A stretch of DNA of 64,000 nucleotides from Aquiflexum balticum DSM 16537 (GTDB taxonomy: Bacteria > Bacteroidota > Bacteroidia > Cytophagales > Cyclobacteriaceae). The notes beneath the pieces are model-generated. The model saw only the letters and a program-made list of their open reading frames with translations, did no database searches and had not been told where the DNA came from. The stretch is taken from NCBI RefSeq assembly GCF_900176595.1, contig NZ_LT838813.1, positions 5,868,501-5,932,500 on the forward strand, written 5' to 3'. Shown here piece after piece: positions 53,244-63,022 of this stretch. Position numbers and translations under genes: made by a program. Numbering within the stretch: the first letter of the stretch is position 1; every line of letters starts with the position of its first letter.

Positions 53244-55982
53244 ATGTTCATGCCAAAAAGGAAATTAACTGGTTTTTTGACTGCTGCAATGCTTCTGCTT
53301 ATTGCAGGGATTCTGGTTTTTAGGCAGTCGGATCAAGTTGATTTCAGCACGGAGGTGAAGCCTATTTTGAATAAAAACTGCATTTCCTGTCATGGTGGCG
53401 TCAAGAAAAACGGTGGCTTCAGTGTGTTATTTGAAGAGGAAGCCCTTGCCCTTACCAAATCTGGAGTAGCCGCCATCATTCCCGGAGATCCCAAAAACAG
53501 CGAATTGATCAAACGACTGCATGAGGAAGATCCTGAACTGAGGATGCCTTATCACAGGGCATCACTCACAGATGAAGAAATCCAAACCTTACACAAATGG
53601 ATCAAACAAGGAGCGAAATGGGGCAAGCATTGGGCCTATACTCCTGTAGAAAAACCAAAATTAAATTGGACAAACCAAAAAGCTGGTTTTTCAGATTCAA
53701 AAAAACAATATCAAGGGATTGATTTTTTTGTTCATGAAAAACAAAAGGAAAACAAGCTTACTTTTTCAGAAGAAGAAGATTCCAAAAAGTTGTTGAGAAG
53801 GGTTTCATTGGACATTACCGGATTACCACCGACTGAAGCTTTACAAAATGATTGGTTGACAGGTAAAATCACTTATGAACAGTTGGTGGACAGACTTTTG
53901 GATTCACCCTCATTTGGGGAAAAATGGGCATCTTGGTGGTTGGACTTGGCCAGGTATGCCGACACAAAGGGTTATGAAAGGGATGTTTCACGTACCATGT
54001 GGAAATATCGGGATTGGGTAATCAAGGCATTCAATGAAGATAAACCCTTTGACGAATTCACTATCGAGCAATTGGCAGGTGATCTTTTACCTAATCCCAC
54101 ACAGGAACAGTTGATTGCGACAGCTTTTCATCGGAATACCATGAATAATGATGAAGGCGGGACCCAAGATGAGGAGTTCCGGGTCGCCGCTGTGTTGGAT
54201 AGGGTCAATACTACCTTTGAGGTCTGGCAAAGTACAACCATGGCCTGCGTCCAATGCCATAGTCATCCTTATGATCCATTTAAGCATGAAGAATACTTTC
54301 AATTGACCGCTTTCTTTAACAATACCAGAGATGAGGATACCCATGATGAGGAACCCAAGTTGAGGTTTTATGAAGGAGAAGACCTTGAAAAGATCTCATC
54401 CATTTTAAGCTGGGTAAATTCCAATGGTAGCCAAAAGCAAGCTGAAGCACTTCATGATTTTTTCAATTTCAGAGAACCCAAGTACCATGCCCACCTTTGC
54501 GAGGACTTTGTAAATGGCGAACTGATTGATACCAAATGGCTAGGGCTGTGGCATGATGGTTCCTGTTATTTGCGTAATGTGGATACACAAGGTGCAGATC
54601 AATTGTTGATGCATTACAATTCGGGTTTGGACGGAACCAAAATAAGCATTAGAAATGGAGGTCCTGAGGGAGAAATACTAAGTCAGTTTACCATTGACAA
54701 AACCTCAAATGTCACTAAATCCTTTCCGTTCAAAAAATTAACAGCTCCAGTTGATCTTTATATTGAAGCAGATAACCCAAAAGCATCCCCACAACAATCC
54801 ACCAGTGCTGTCACTTGGTTTGCTTTTGTAAACAGCCTGCCCGGAAAAGAACAAAAAGGTTACCAAGAAATAAATGACCGTTTTTATTCAGTCCTGAAGA
54901 GCAAAGTCCCTTCGCTGCCTATTATAATTGAAAACCCATCCTTTATGCAAAGGAAAACCCATGTGTTTGAAAGAGGAAATTGGTTGCTTCATGGGGAAGA
55001 GGTAAAACCAAAAACTCCTGAAGCATTGAATGCCTGGAATCCTGAATGGCCAAATAACCGCTTGGGACTAGCCTATTGGCTGACTGATATTGAAAATCCT
55101 TTAACTTCCCGAACTCTAGTCAACAGGATTTGGGATCAGCTTTTTGGAAGGGGCTTGATCAGCAGCATTGAAGACATGGGTACCCAATCAGAGGCCCCAT
55201 CCCATCCGGAATTGTTGGATTTTTTGTCCTATAATTTTATGAATGAAATGGATTGGAGCATAAAAAAGCTGATCAAAACCATTGTGCTATCCAAGACCTA
55301 CAGACAAAAATCAACTTTATCCCCTGAGCTTTATCAACAAGATCCACGAAACAAATGGTATGCGAGGGGGCCGAGAATCAGATTGAGCTCAGAACAGATC
55401 AGGGACCAAGCTTTATATGTGTCAGGCTTGTTAAGTCCAGAAATGTATGGCCCCCCCGTGATGCCTTTTCAGCCTGAAGGAATCTGGGAAACCGTCTACA
55501 ATGGAGAATCCTGGAAGTTAAGTGAAGGGGAAGATAAACATAGAAGAGCAGTCTATACCTTTTTGAAAAGAACCAGTCCCTATCCTTCTTTTATCACTTT
55601 TGATGCCGGCAGCAGAGAAGTATGTGTCAGCAAAAGAATTGTGACCAATACACCCTTGCAGGCCTTGGTTACTTTAAACGATCCTGTTTTTCTGGAAGCA
55701 GCATTCCATTTAGGTCAAAAAATGAAAAATTATTCCGACAATGATTCTCTTAAGGGAATCGCTTTTGGATATGAATTATGTGTGATATCCTCTATCAGCC
55801 AAAGTAAAATGGAGATTTTACATTCTTTATACAAAGAGGCTCTTTCTGAATACGAGAAAAAACCGGAATTAATAGCTGAATTGATTCCCGATGAAGCGAA
55901 TGAAAATAGTGCTGAACTAGCTGCATTTACTGTAGTAGCCAATGCTTTGTTGAACTTGGATGAATTCCTAACCAAACCCTGA
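53244..55982 (+). CDS. Planctomycete-type cytochrome c / DUF1549-DUF1553 protein
   Basis: A 912-aa exported protein with an N-terminal signal anchor, then a PSCyt1 cytochrome domain (heme motif CISCHGG near residue 47), a DUF1549/PSCyt2 region (SFGEKWASWWLDLARYADTKGY near 226) with a second CxxCH, CVQCHSHPYDP, near 335, and a C-terminal DUF1553/PSD1 region. A beta-sandwich insert may bind carbohydrate. The family is typical of Planctomycetes and scattered in Bacteroidota. Start at 53244, or the ATG at 53250. It leads a three-gene operon with DUF1501 1 nt downstream; role unknown but electron transfer linked to polymer breakdown has been proposed. Confidence 0.88.
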   Translation: MFMPKRKLTGFLTAAMLLLIAGILVFRQSDQVDFSTEVKPILNKNCISCHGGVKKNGGFSVLFEEEALALTKSGVAAIIPGDPKNSELIKRLHEEDPELRMPYHRASLTDEEIQTLHKWIKQGAKWGKHWAYTPVEKPKLNWTNQKAGFSDSKKQYQGIDFFVHEKQKENKLTFSEEEDSKKLLRRVSLDITGLPPTEALQNDWLTGKITYEQLVDRLLDSPSFGEKWASWWLDLARYADTKGYERDVSRTMWKYRDWVIKAFNEDKPFDEFTIEQLAGDLLPNPTQEQLIATAFHRNTMNNDEGGTQDEEFRVAAVLDRVNTTFEVWQSTTMACVQCHSHPYDPFKHEEYFQLTAFFNNTRDEDTHDEEPKLRFYEGEDLEKISSILSWVNSNGSQKQAEALHDFFNFREPKYHAHLCEDFVNGELIDTKWLGLWHDGSCYLRNVDTQGADQLLMHYNSGLDGTKISIRNGGPEGEILSQFTIDKTSNVTKSFPFKKLTAPVDLYIEADNPKASPQQSTSAVTWFAFVNSLPGKEQKGYQEINDRFYSVLKSKVPSLPIIIENPSFMQRKTHVFERGNWLLHGEEVKPKTPEALNAWNPEWPNNRLGLAYWLTDIENPLTSRTLVNRIWDQLFGRGLISSIEDMGTQSEAPSHPELLDFLSYNFMNEMDWSIKKLIKTIVLSKTYRQKSTLSPELYQQDPRNKWYARGPRIRLSSEQIRDQALYVSGLLSPEMYGPPVMPFQPEGIWETVYNGESWKLSEGEDKHRRAVYTFLKRTSPYPSFITFDAGSREVCVSKRIVTNTPLQALVTLNDPVFLEAAFHLGQKMKNYSDNDSLKGIAFGYELCVISSISQSKMEILHSLYKEALSEYEKKPELIAELIPDEANENSAELAAFTVVANALLNLDEFLTKP

Positions 55983-55983
55983 C

Positions 55984-57492
55984 ATGAAAAACATAAACCA
56001 TCTCTTGGCTGAGCTTGAGCAGCAAAGGCTTGAAAAGCAAACACGAAGGCATTTCCTGATGGATTGCGTGAGTAAGGTAGGTGGTTTGGCTTTAGCTCCT
56101 TTATTGTTTTCCTGTGGTCTTGGTAGTTCTCAAGAAAAAGTTGGCGCATTGAACTTATCCGAACGGGATTTGAATCCCCTTGCCCCCCTACCGCCTCCGT
56201 TTATACCAAAATCGAAATCCATCATTTACCTGCACATGGCAGGGGCTCCCTCCCAATTGGAATTGTTTGATTACAAACCGGAACTGGTAAAATACAACAA
56301 CCAACCCTGTCCTGAATCACTTCTGGAAGGTAGGAAGTTTGCATTTATCAGGGGCGTACCTAATCTGATGGGGCCTCAGGCCAATTTTTCCCAGCATGGA
56401 GAATCCGGTGCATGGGTTTCTGATTTCCTGCCTCATTTCTCAAAAGTAGCGGATGAGGTGGCTTTTCTAAAGGCTGTCCACACCGATCAGTTTAACCACG
56501 GACCTGCACAGCTTTTTATGCAGACCGGCAGTCCGAGGTTGGGAAGGCCTAGTTTGGGTAGTTGGGTGACCTATGGTTTGGGAACTGAAAACCAAAATCT
56601 ACCAGGTTTTGTGGTATTGACTTCAGGAGGCAAAACACCGGATGCCGGCAAAAGTGTTTGGGGAAGCGGATTCCTACCTTCCGTCTACCAAGGCGTACAA
56701 TGTCGGTCAAAAGGAGACCCTGTTCTGTATTTGGAAGATCCCAAGGGAATTTCACGGGATCTTAAGAAATCCATTATATCTTCAATCAATCAGGTCAATT
56801 CGGAGGAATTTGACCATTACGGTGATCCAGAAATTTTGGCCCGGATCAACCAATATGAAATGGCATATCGGATGCAGATAGAAGTTCCTGAGGTGATGAA
56901 TATCAATGATGAACCTGAGTATATTCACTCTTTATATGGAACCGAACCTGGAAAAGAGTCATTTGCAAACAATTGTTTGCTGGCCAGAAAACTGGTAGAG
57001 AAAGGCGTACGATTTGTACAGTTGTATGATTGGGGTTGGGACAGTCATGGGACCGACAAGGCCAATGCCATTGATATGGGTTTTAGGAATAAATGCAAAG
57101 AAATAGATAGGCCTATGTCCGCTTTATTGTTGGACCTGAAGCAAAGGGGGTTGTTGGAAGATACTTTGGTAATTTGGGGCGGAGAATTTGGTAGAACCCC
57201 TATGCAAGAAAACCGGGAAGGAAAAACCATGGGTTTCAAAGGCCGTGACCACCATGTAGATGCATTTAGCATGTGGATGGCCGGAGGTGGAGTCAAAAAG
57301 GGCTCATCTCATGGCCTAACCGATGATTTTGGTTTTTCAGGAATTGAAGGCAAAGTATCCGTACACGATATTCATGCCACCATTCTTCATCTGATGGGAT
57401 TTGACCACGAAACATTTACGCATGAATTTCAGGGTAGGCCTTTTAGATTGACAGACGTAGAAGGAGAGATCATCAAAGAAATTTTAGCTTAA
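55984..57492 (+). CDS. DUF1501 protein (Tat-exported lipoprotein)
   Basis: A 502-aa protein of the DUF1501 family, which has an alkaline-phosphatase/sulfatase-like fold. The N terminus carries a Tat signal TRRHFL (residues 21-26) followed by a lipobox LFSC near 44, so it is exported folded and lipid-anchored. The C-terminal half shows the metal-type motifs WGWDSHG near 345 and GGEFGRTP near 400, and GRDHHVDAFSMWMAGGG. It is the usual partner of DUF1549/DUF1553 proteins and begins 1 nt after one. Confidence 0.88.
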   Translation: MKNINHLLAELEQQRLEKQTRRHFLMDCVSKVGGLALAPLLFSCGLGSSQEKVGALNLSERDLNPLAPLPPPFIPKSKSIIYLHMAGAPSQLELFDYKPELVKYNNQPCPESLLEGRKFAFIRGVPNLMGPQANFSQHGESGAWVSDFLPHFSKVADEVAFLKAVHTDQFNHGPAQLFMQTGSPRLGRPSLGSWVTYGLGTENQNLPGFVVLTSGGKTPDAGKSVWGSGFLPSVYQGVQCRSKGDPVLYLEDPKGISRDLKKSIISSINQVNSEEFDHYGDPEILARINQYEMAYRMQIEVPEVMNINDEPEYIHSLYGTEPGKESFANNCLLARKLVEKGVRFVQLYDWGWDSHGTDKANAIDMGFRNKCKEIDRPMSALLLDLKQRGLLEDTLVIWGGEFGRTPMQENREGKTMGFKGRDHHVDAFSMWMAGGGVKKGSSHGLTDDFGFSGIEGKVSVHDIHATILHLMGFDHETFTHEFQGRPFRLTDVEGEIIKEILA

Positions 57493-57502
57493 CACCTGAT
57501 AA

Positions 57503-58894
57503 ATGTTAGATTTTATCATTCCCCTAATTGGGCGATTTCACCCATTGATTGTGCATCTGCCAATAGGTTTTATCCTGATGGCATTGCTACTGATGTATTA
57601 TCCCAAAAAGGATAAACTCCCCTTTTTACCTGCAATAGAGATCGCCTTGCTGTGGAGTTGCATTACTGCATTTTTGGCTTGTATCAGTGGCTTCTTACTA
57701 TATACTTCGGAGGGTTATGCATTTGAAACGGTGCAGAATCACTTGATTTTGGGATTGGTTACTGCCTTGATCTGTCTGTTGCTTTTTTTTCAGTTAAAAA
57801 AATCCAAAAACTTAAATTCACCCAAAATCCATTTGAATTCAATCATCCTAATAACCTCCTTGATGCTTACAGGACATTTGGGAGGTAATCTTACGCATGG
57901 TGAAGCATATTTAGTTGAAGTACTTCCTGAACCTCTGCAAAACGCTTTGGGATATTCAGGTTATGAAGAATTTGAACCGATTGCTTTGGATGAAAATCAT
58001 TGGGAGGAAGTTTTATTTTATGATCAAATTATTCAACCTGTTTTTAATCAAAATTGCAGAAGTTGCCATAATCCAAACAACACCAAAGGAGGTTTGCTAT
58101 TGACTTCCAAAGAAACAATTTTGAAAGGAGGAAAAAACGGGCCTGTTATTTCCGAAGCTTCTTGGGAAGAAGGTCAATTGTATCACCGGATTACTTTACC
58201 CTTGGACCATGAAGATCATATGCCACCAATGGAGAAAAGACAGCCATTGAAAGAAGAATTGGAATTGATAAAATTTTGGTTGGCATCAGGAGCATCCTTT
58301 GAAAAAAATCTCGTAATGGCCGGAGTCACAAAAGAAATGGTTGCTCCTTTTTTTACCAAATCAGTGGTATCAATTTATCCAAAAGTAGAGTTACCCAAGG
58401 TTGAAAACAATAAACTTTCCAATATTAGAGAAAAGGGATTTTTTATAGAACCACTGAATGAAGGTTCATCACTTATGAAGGTGAGCTGTGTCAATTTCCC
58501 GGATTTCAATGAAGCAAATTTGGAATGGCTCAATGAAATTAAGCAACATATTGTCTACCTTGATCTGAGCAGAACAAAAATAAATGATCAGGTTTTCGAA
58601 TCTCTTAAAGACTTTGAAAACCTGACCATTTTAAAATTGAATGGTACAAAAATATCCGGTAATGGTTTAGAGTTTTTACAACAATGCAAACATCTAAATC
58701 AGGTACATCTCACAGAAACAGGGGTAAGTTGGGAAAATCTGAAATTACTCAACAAACACCCAAAACTTGAAAAGATCTTTGCTTATAAAACCCCCGCCAC
58801 TGCGCAAAAAGAGGATATTGTGGAATTCACTTTTGAAGTAATGTTTGGGAATTTTGAATTACCGGTTCTACCCACTGACACCGTTACTTTCTAG
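57503..58894 (+). CDS. DUF2231-cytochrome c-LRR membrane protein
   Basis: A 463-aa protein with an N-terminal DUF2231-type membrane domain of four helices (LIVHLPIGFILMALLLMY first), a PSCyt1-like cytochrome domain with heme motif CRSCHNP near residue 185, and leucine-rich-repeat-like units at the C-terminal side (VFESLKDFENLTILKLNGTKI near 370). It completes the operon with the DUF1553 and DUF1501 genes (10-nt gap). The cytochrome domain could connect the exported complex to the respiratory chain; this is inference. Confidence 0.82.
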   Translation: MLDFIIPLIGRFHPLIVHLPIGFILMALLLMYYPKKDKLPFLPAIEIALLWSCITAFLACISGFLLYTSEGYAFETVQNHLILGLVTALICLLLFFQLKKSKNLNSPKIHLNSIILITSLMLTGHLGGNLTHGEAYLVEVLPEPLQNALGYSGYEEFEPIALDENHWEEVLFYDQIIQPVFNQNCRSCHNPNNTKGGLLLTSKETILKGGKNGPVISEASWEEGQLYHRITLPLDHEDHMPPMEKRQPLKEELELIKFWLASGASFEKNLVMAGVTKEMVAPFFTKSVVSIYPKVELPKVENNKLSNIREKGFFIEPLNEGSSLMKVSCVNFPDFNEANLEWLNEIKQHIVYLDLSRTKINDQVFESLKDFENLTILKLNGTKISGNGLEFLQQCKHLNQVHLTETGVSWENLKLLNKHPKLEKIFAYKTPATAQKEDIVEFTFEVMFGNFELPVLPTDTVTF

Positions 58895-58898
58895 AGGA

Positions 58899-59249
58899 TT
58901 ATAATTTCTCCTTTATGACTTCAGGTTCAAAGCCCAAAACTAAACTTCCATCTGGAAATTGAATTATAGGTCTTTTGATCATGCTGCTTTTTTTGCTGAG
59001 CAATGCCAAAGCCTCACTTTGAGATTCCAGTTGGGACTTTTCATCATCACTGAGTTGCCTGTATGTCATGCCTTTTTTGTTGATCAACTTTTCGAAGCCC
59101 ACTTTATCAGCAAACTTTACCAATAAACCTGCATCAGGAGCTTGTTTCTTATAGTCAGTGAATTCATAATCTATCCCCTCACCTTCCAGAAAATCGAATG
59201 TTTTTTTCATGGTATTGCAATTCTTGATGCCGTAAACTTTTAATTCCAT
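58899..59249 (-). CDS. ArsC/Spx-family protein (YffB-like)
   Basis: A 116-aa thioredoxin-fold protein of the arsenate reductase/Spx family. Only one cysteine, in YGIKNCNTMKK (Cys11), is found where ArsC has its active site, and RPIIQFPDG near 93 carries the cis-Pro region. The missing second cysteine and small size fit YffB-like or Spx/MgsR-like members rather than true arsenate reductases. No ars operon is nearby. It converges on the cytochrome operon. Confidence 0.8.
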   Translation of the reverse strand: MELKVYGIKNCNTMKKTFDFLEGEGIDYEFTDYKKQAPDAGLLVKFADKVGFEKLINKKGMTYRQLSDDEKSQLESQSEALALLSKKSSMIKRPIIQFPDGSLVLGFEPEVIKEKL

Positions 59250-59339
59250 TGCTTTACTTATTTTAAATTATTTTACCCAATACTGTCAACGACAATCTAA
59301 ATAAAAAGAATTTACAGTAATTCCTTCAATGCCCGATAC

Positions 59340-59362
59340 TTCGGTCATCGGTCTTCCGTCCT
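59340..59362. repeat. Heptamer-periodic repeat copy
   Basis: CTTCGGTCATCGGTCTTCCG is the reverse complement of the GACGGAAGACCGATGACC pattern seen near 38.6 kb; it lies in the short spacer between the ArsC-like gene and hemL. Confidence 0.55.
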
Positions 59363-59415
59363 ATATTGAGCTTGGATTATACTTTATTGACAAGAATGAA
59401 CTTAACGATAAGACC

Positions 59416-60708
59416 TTATTTAAGGATTTCTTTTAACGATTCTTCATTAGCCTGTATTATCTTACCGATCAATTCATCATTCAGCGCAGTAGAAAGGAAA
59501 AGGCTCTCGAATTGAGATGGTGCAAGGTAAATTCCCCTTTTGAGCATGGCCTGAAAATATTTCCCGAACAATACAGTATCGGAATGCTTTGCCGATGCAA
59601 AATCAAAAACTTCCTTATCTGTGAAAAAGATACTGTACATACTTCCCAAGTGATTGATCGTAAAATTGAGACCTAATTTTTCAACAGAACTTTTAATACC
59701 ACCTGCAATTTTTTCACCGATTTTATTCAATGTGCCATAAACCTCAGGATGATCATCCAAATAATGTAATATGGTCAATCCGGCTGCCATGGCAATCGGA
59801 TTTCCTGAAAGCGTACCTGCCTGATACACAGGACCCGCAGGAGAAACAAATTCCATAATTTCCTTTTTCCCTCCATAAGCACCTACAGGCATCCCTCCTC
59901 CAATGATTTTACCGAGAGTCGTCATATCTGGGGTTACCCCAAAAAGTTCCTGGGCACCTCCTTTGGCCAATCTAAAGCCTGTCATGACTTCATCAAAAAT
60001 AAGGACCATTCCTTCTCTATCACAGATTTTTCTTAAGCCTTCCAGATAACCTTCCTTTGGTAAAACAAGTCCCATGTTCCCAGGAACAGGTTCCAATATC
60101 AAAGCTGCGATTTCACCCTTATTAGCGTCAATTAATTTTTCAACAGCTTCCAAATCATTGTAGGGGGCCAAAAGCGTATCTTTTGCTGTTCCTTTGGTCA
60201 CACCAGGTGAATCAGGATTCCCCATAGTAATTGCACCCGAACCAGCCGAAATCAAAAAAGAATCTCCATGGCCATGGTAATGTCCTTCCATCTTGATGAA
60301 TTTATCCCTACCTGTAAATCCTCTTGCCAGACGGATAGCGGACATGGTGGCTTCTGTACCTGAATTGACCATCCTTACTTTCTCTACAGAAGGTACCATT
60401 TGAGTGATCAATTCTGCGATTTCCACTTCTCTTGCAGTAGGAGCTCCAAATGAAGTGCCATTTTCAAGGGCTTTGATAACTGCTTCGCGGATCATTGGAT
60501 GGTTATGTCCAAGAATCATGGGACCCCAGCTATTAATCAATTCGATATAAGCATTATCATCTTCATCATAGATAAATGCTCCATCAGCTTTTTTTATAAA
60601 TATAGGATCACCACCCACTGCCCTGAATGCACGAACGGGAGAATTGACTCCTCCCGGTATATAGTTTTTTGCTTTCTCAAAAAGAGATTTACTTTTTATG
60701 ATTTGCAT
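59416..60708 (-). CDS. hemL: Glutamate-1-semialdehyde 2,1-aminomutase
   Basis: A 430-aa PLP enzyme converting glutamate-1-semialdehyde to 5-aminolevulinate, the step after HemA. The GGVNSPVRAF opening, the PLP Lys in TTLGKIIGGGMPVGAYGG near residue 267 and EGHYHGHGDSFL near 143 are diagnostic. Length fits. It is translated 5 nt downstream of the periplasmic-binding gene, so the two may be co-transcribed. Confidence 0.96.
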   Translation of the reverse strand: MQIIKSKSLFEKAKNYIPGGVNSPVRAFRAVGGDPIFIKKADGAFIYDEDDNAYIELINSWGPMILGHNHPMIREAVIKALENGTSFGAPTAREVEIAELITQMVPSVEKVRMVNSGTEATMSAIRLARGFTGRDKFIKMEGHYHGHGDSFLISAGSGAITMGNPDSPGVTKGTAKDTLLAPYNDLEAVEKLIDANKGEIAALILEPVPGNMGLVLPKEGYLEGLRKICDREGMVLIFDEVMTGFRLAKGGAQELFGVTPDMTTLGKIIGGGMPVGAYGGKKEIMEFVSPAGPVYQAGTLSGNPIAMAAGLTILHYLDDHPEVYGTLNKIGEKIAGGIKSSVEKLGLNFTINHLGSMYSIFFTDKEVFDFASAKHSDTVLFGKYFQAMLKRGIYLAPSQFESLFLSTALNDELIGKIIQANEESLKEILK

Positions 60709-60713
60709 GAAAT

Positions 60714-62363
60714 TTATTTGGTTTTTAATATCCCACTTTCCAATTCCAAAATAGGAACATATCGATTATTGAAACTGTTCGTAAAATCAAAACCGTAAGA
60801 AATTCTACCTGATTGGTAACCTCTTTGGTTAAGATTTTTCCTGAAATCAAATCCTTTTGAAGGATTGATTGTTTCAACTATCCAATAAATCAATTCGTAT
60901 CCGAGATGCGCGTTGGATGAAGGATAAATCAAATGTTTTTTATAAAAATCAGTTCTGAATTGTATTAAATATTCACTGTTAAAATTCATGGTGTTATTAC
61001 CCAAAAAAACAAAATTCTGACTTTCCAGCATCTCATAGCTTGCAAAATTAAAATTAAGCCAACTATCTAAGACAACGACAGGAACCTTAATATTTTGGGA
61101 TTCCATAAATCCAAAGGTTGATGATGCAATATTTGGATCGTCAGATAAAATCACTATTACGTCTGCTTTGGAAAGCGAATCATATCTCAACTGAGTATCA
61201 TCGAAAAACCTGTTAATGTCCTTGTTGGAAACCTGTCTGTTGAACATATTTACGTATCCAAACCGTTCGCTCGATTCAGCTATCTTTTTGGCCAGCTGCT
61301 CATCTCTAACAGTATTGGAATAAGCAATCGCCAACCTCTTTCCTTCCACATTTTTTCTCAAATATTCGATTAAGGCATTGCTAAGCGAAGAAACAGATGG
61401 TCTGAATAAATACGCAAATTCCAATTCTCCTAACCTATCATCAATATTAGAAAGTGGATTGACAAACGGAACATTATTTTTTTCTGCAAATGCCATTACT
61501 ATTTCTGTCTCATCAGGATAAATCGGCCCAATAATCAAATCAACCTGTTGCATAAAGGGGTCAACTAGAATATTTCGGAGTTTATCTAAATCTCTTTGTG
61601 TATCAAAGGTTTTGACATTGATTTTTACTCCTTTGTTTTTGAACTCCTTTAAAGCAAAATTTATCCCTTGGAATAACTCAAACACAAAGTTGCCAGAATT
61701 AAAGCTTTGGACTCCGCTACCTCCCGAATAATTAAATGGTAGGACCATAGCTATATCCAATACTTGCATATTTTTGTTATTTTCAACTACTGGCTCTCCT
61801 GTTGAAATGTTACGCAGTTTTTGGTAAACAAGCTTTTCATCTGATGACATCAAAGACTGTTTTTCCAATTGTTCCTTCAGTACCAATAAGTAACCTGAAT
61901 TTCTTTGAAATTTACTCAGGTTGGAAACTAAAAAACTAACTGAAACATTTTGAAGGTAATTATAACTGGCCTTTTCAGCCTCGCTGAATATGGATTCATC
62001 TAGGATTGTTTCAATCTCCTGAAGAGCATTTAGATAATTTTCTTCTTTAAAATAAGCCAAAGCAAGAAGGTATTTGACTTCATCTTTTTTATTGAAAGAC
62101 TGTACCTCCAATAATGGCTGTAAAACTGATTTAACCAATTCTATTTGATTATTCTTAAATGCTGAATAGGCAAAATGATATTTCGCATAGTAGGAAAGTG
62201 CACCAAAATCACTTTCCTCCATATAGGGTCGTAGCAATTCCATGGCATCCTTATAATTCCCATATTCCATCAATGTTTTGGCTCTTCGATATTCAGCTAA
62301 TTGATCTTGGGAATAAACTTCGTTAAAAAAAAGCAACAAAATTAGAAGGGAAAATATTCTCAT
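60714..62363 (-). CDS. TPR plus periplasmic-binding (LpoA/LivJ-like) exported protein
   Basis: A 549-aa exported protein: signal peptide (cleaved near EVYSQ), an N-terminal TPR-like helical region (about 25-180, with YGNYKDAMELLRPYME and FKEENYLNALQEIETIL), then a type 1 periplasmic-binding domain (about 200-549, with IAMVLPFNYSGGS, VDLIIGPIYPDET and AIAYSNTVRDEQLAKKI). This two-part layout resembles LpoA-type activators of peptidoglycan synthases, and ABC-type amino-acid receptors. No permease is adjacent, so an LpoA-like or sensor role is more likely. It is followed 5 nt later by hemL. Confidence 0.78.
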   Translation of the reverse strand: MRIFSLLILLLFFNEVYSQDQLAEYRRAKTLMEYGNYKDAMELLRPYMEESDFGALSYYAKYHFAYSAFKNNQIELVKSVLQPLLEVQSFNKKDEVKYLLALAYFKEENYLNALQEIETILDESIFSEAEKASYNYLQNVSVSFLVSNLSKFQRNSGYLLVLKEQLEKQSLMSSDEKLVYQKLRNISTGEPVVENNKNMQVLDIAMVLPFNYSGGSGVQSFNSGNFVFELFQGINFALKEFKNKGVKINVKTFDTQRDLDKLRNILVDPFMQQVDLIIGPIYPDETEIVMAFAEKNNVPFVNPLSNIDDRLGELEFAYLFRPSVSSLSNALIEYLRKNVEGKRLAIAYSNTVRDEQLAKKIAESSERFGYVNMFNRQVSNKDINRFFDDTQLRYDSLSKADVIVILSDDPNIASSTFGFMESQNIKVPVVVLDSWLNFNFASYEMLESQNFVFLGNNTMNFNSEYLIQFRTDFYKKHLIYPSSNAHLGYELIYWIVETINPSKGFDFRKNLNQRGYQSGRISYGFDFTNSFNNRYVPILELESGILKTK

Positions 62364-62726
62364 TTATTGGATATCTTGTTGAAAGACTGATTTTTTCTTT
62401 ATTTCAATCGGCTTCGAATTTAACCCATTTTCTTCCAAAAGAAAAGTAAAAACAACATCCAGTAAAACAAGGAAGATATTTTGGATTTAAGCATGTTCAA
62501 AAGGATTCGATTATTTTATAACAATCATTATTCCAACTTTTATCCAAAACCAATTTGGCAGTGAATTATCGATCATTATTTTTAATCCATATTTCTAACC
62601 TCAAACCAGTTCATTTATGATTCTTGGTAAGAATGCTTATATATAATTTTCAAAGTTATCCTATGTAAATCCTGACCTTCACCAAGATATACCTCCTTCA
62701 AAAAGAATATACCCTTGAAAACGCGA
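62364..62726. other. Gene-free spacer between the LpoA-like gene and the rRNA operon
   Basis: AT-rich sequence without a credible coding region, tRNA or repeat. It presumably holds the promoter of the LpoA-like/hemL unit on the reverse strand, but no convincing -33/-7 pair was found. Confidence 0.5.
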
Positions 62727-62751
62727 AAAGCCAGCTTTAGGGGCTGGCTTT
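62727..62751 (-). terminator. Terminator of the rRNA operon
   Basis: AAAGCCAGC/GCTGGCTTT stem with a 7-nt loop located about 10 bp beyond the 5S gene on the reverse strand; followed by TTTTC. Confidence 0.75.
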
Positions 62752-62760
62752 GTGATAATG

Positions 62761-62868
62761 TGGCGGCGGCCTACTCTCCCGGGTGTAACCCCAGTACCAT
62801 CGGCGCTGCAGGGCTTAACTTCTCTGTTCGGGATGGGAAGAGGTGGGACCCCTGCGCTGGGCCGCCTA
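62761..62868 (-). rRNA. rrf: 5S ribosomal RNA
   Basis: The reverse strand reads AGGCGGCCCAGCGCAGGGG, then CCCACCTCTTCCCATCCCGA and ACAGAGAAGTTAAGCC, and ends GGAGAGTAGGCCGCCGCCA; these are the conserved 5S helices. Ends are estimated to within a few bases. It lies downstream of 23S as expected. Confidence 0.92.
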
Positions 62869-63022
62869 ATCTTTCTGTACCAGGTACAAAGTACGATGTA
62901 CAATGCTGGATACAGTGTCCGCTATGGGACCAATATCTTAAGTTCAAGATCTTTGTACTTGGTACTTGGTACTTGGTACTCAGATCCATGATATGTCTCG
63001 CAGAGAATGCGGCAGCTTCGGA
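62869..63022 (-). repeat. 23S-5S spacer with heptamer tandem repeat
   Basis: The transcribed spacer carries three and a half copies of the 7-bp unit ACTTGGT (62957-62980) and a related GTACCAGGTACAAAGTAC near 62878. These resemble the heptamer-periodic patterns in other spacers of this window. No tRNA is present. Confidence 0.65.

Noticed and set aside
58899..59249. Arsenate reductase arsC
   Set aside because: Second catalytic cysteine and ars neighbours are missing; better placed as YffB/Spx-like.
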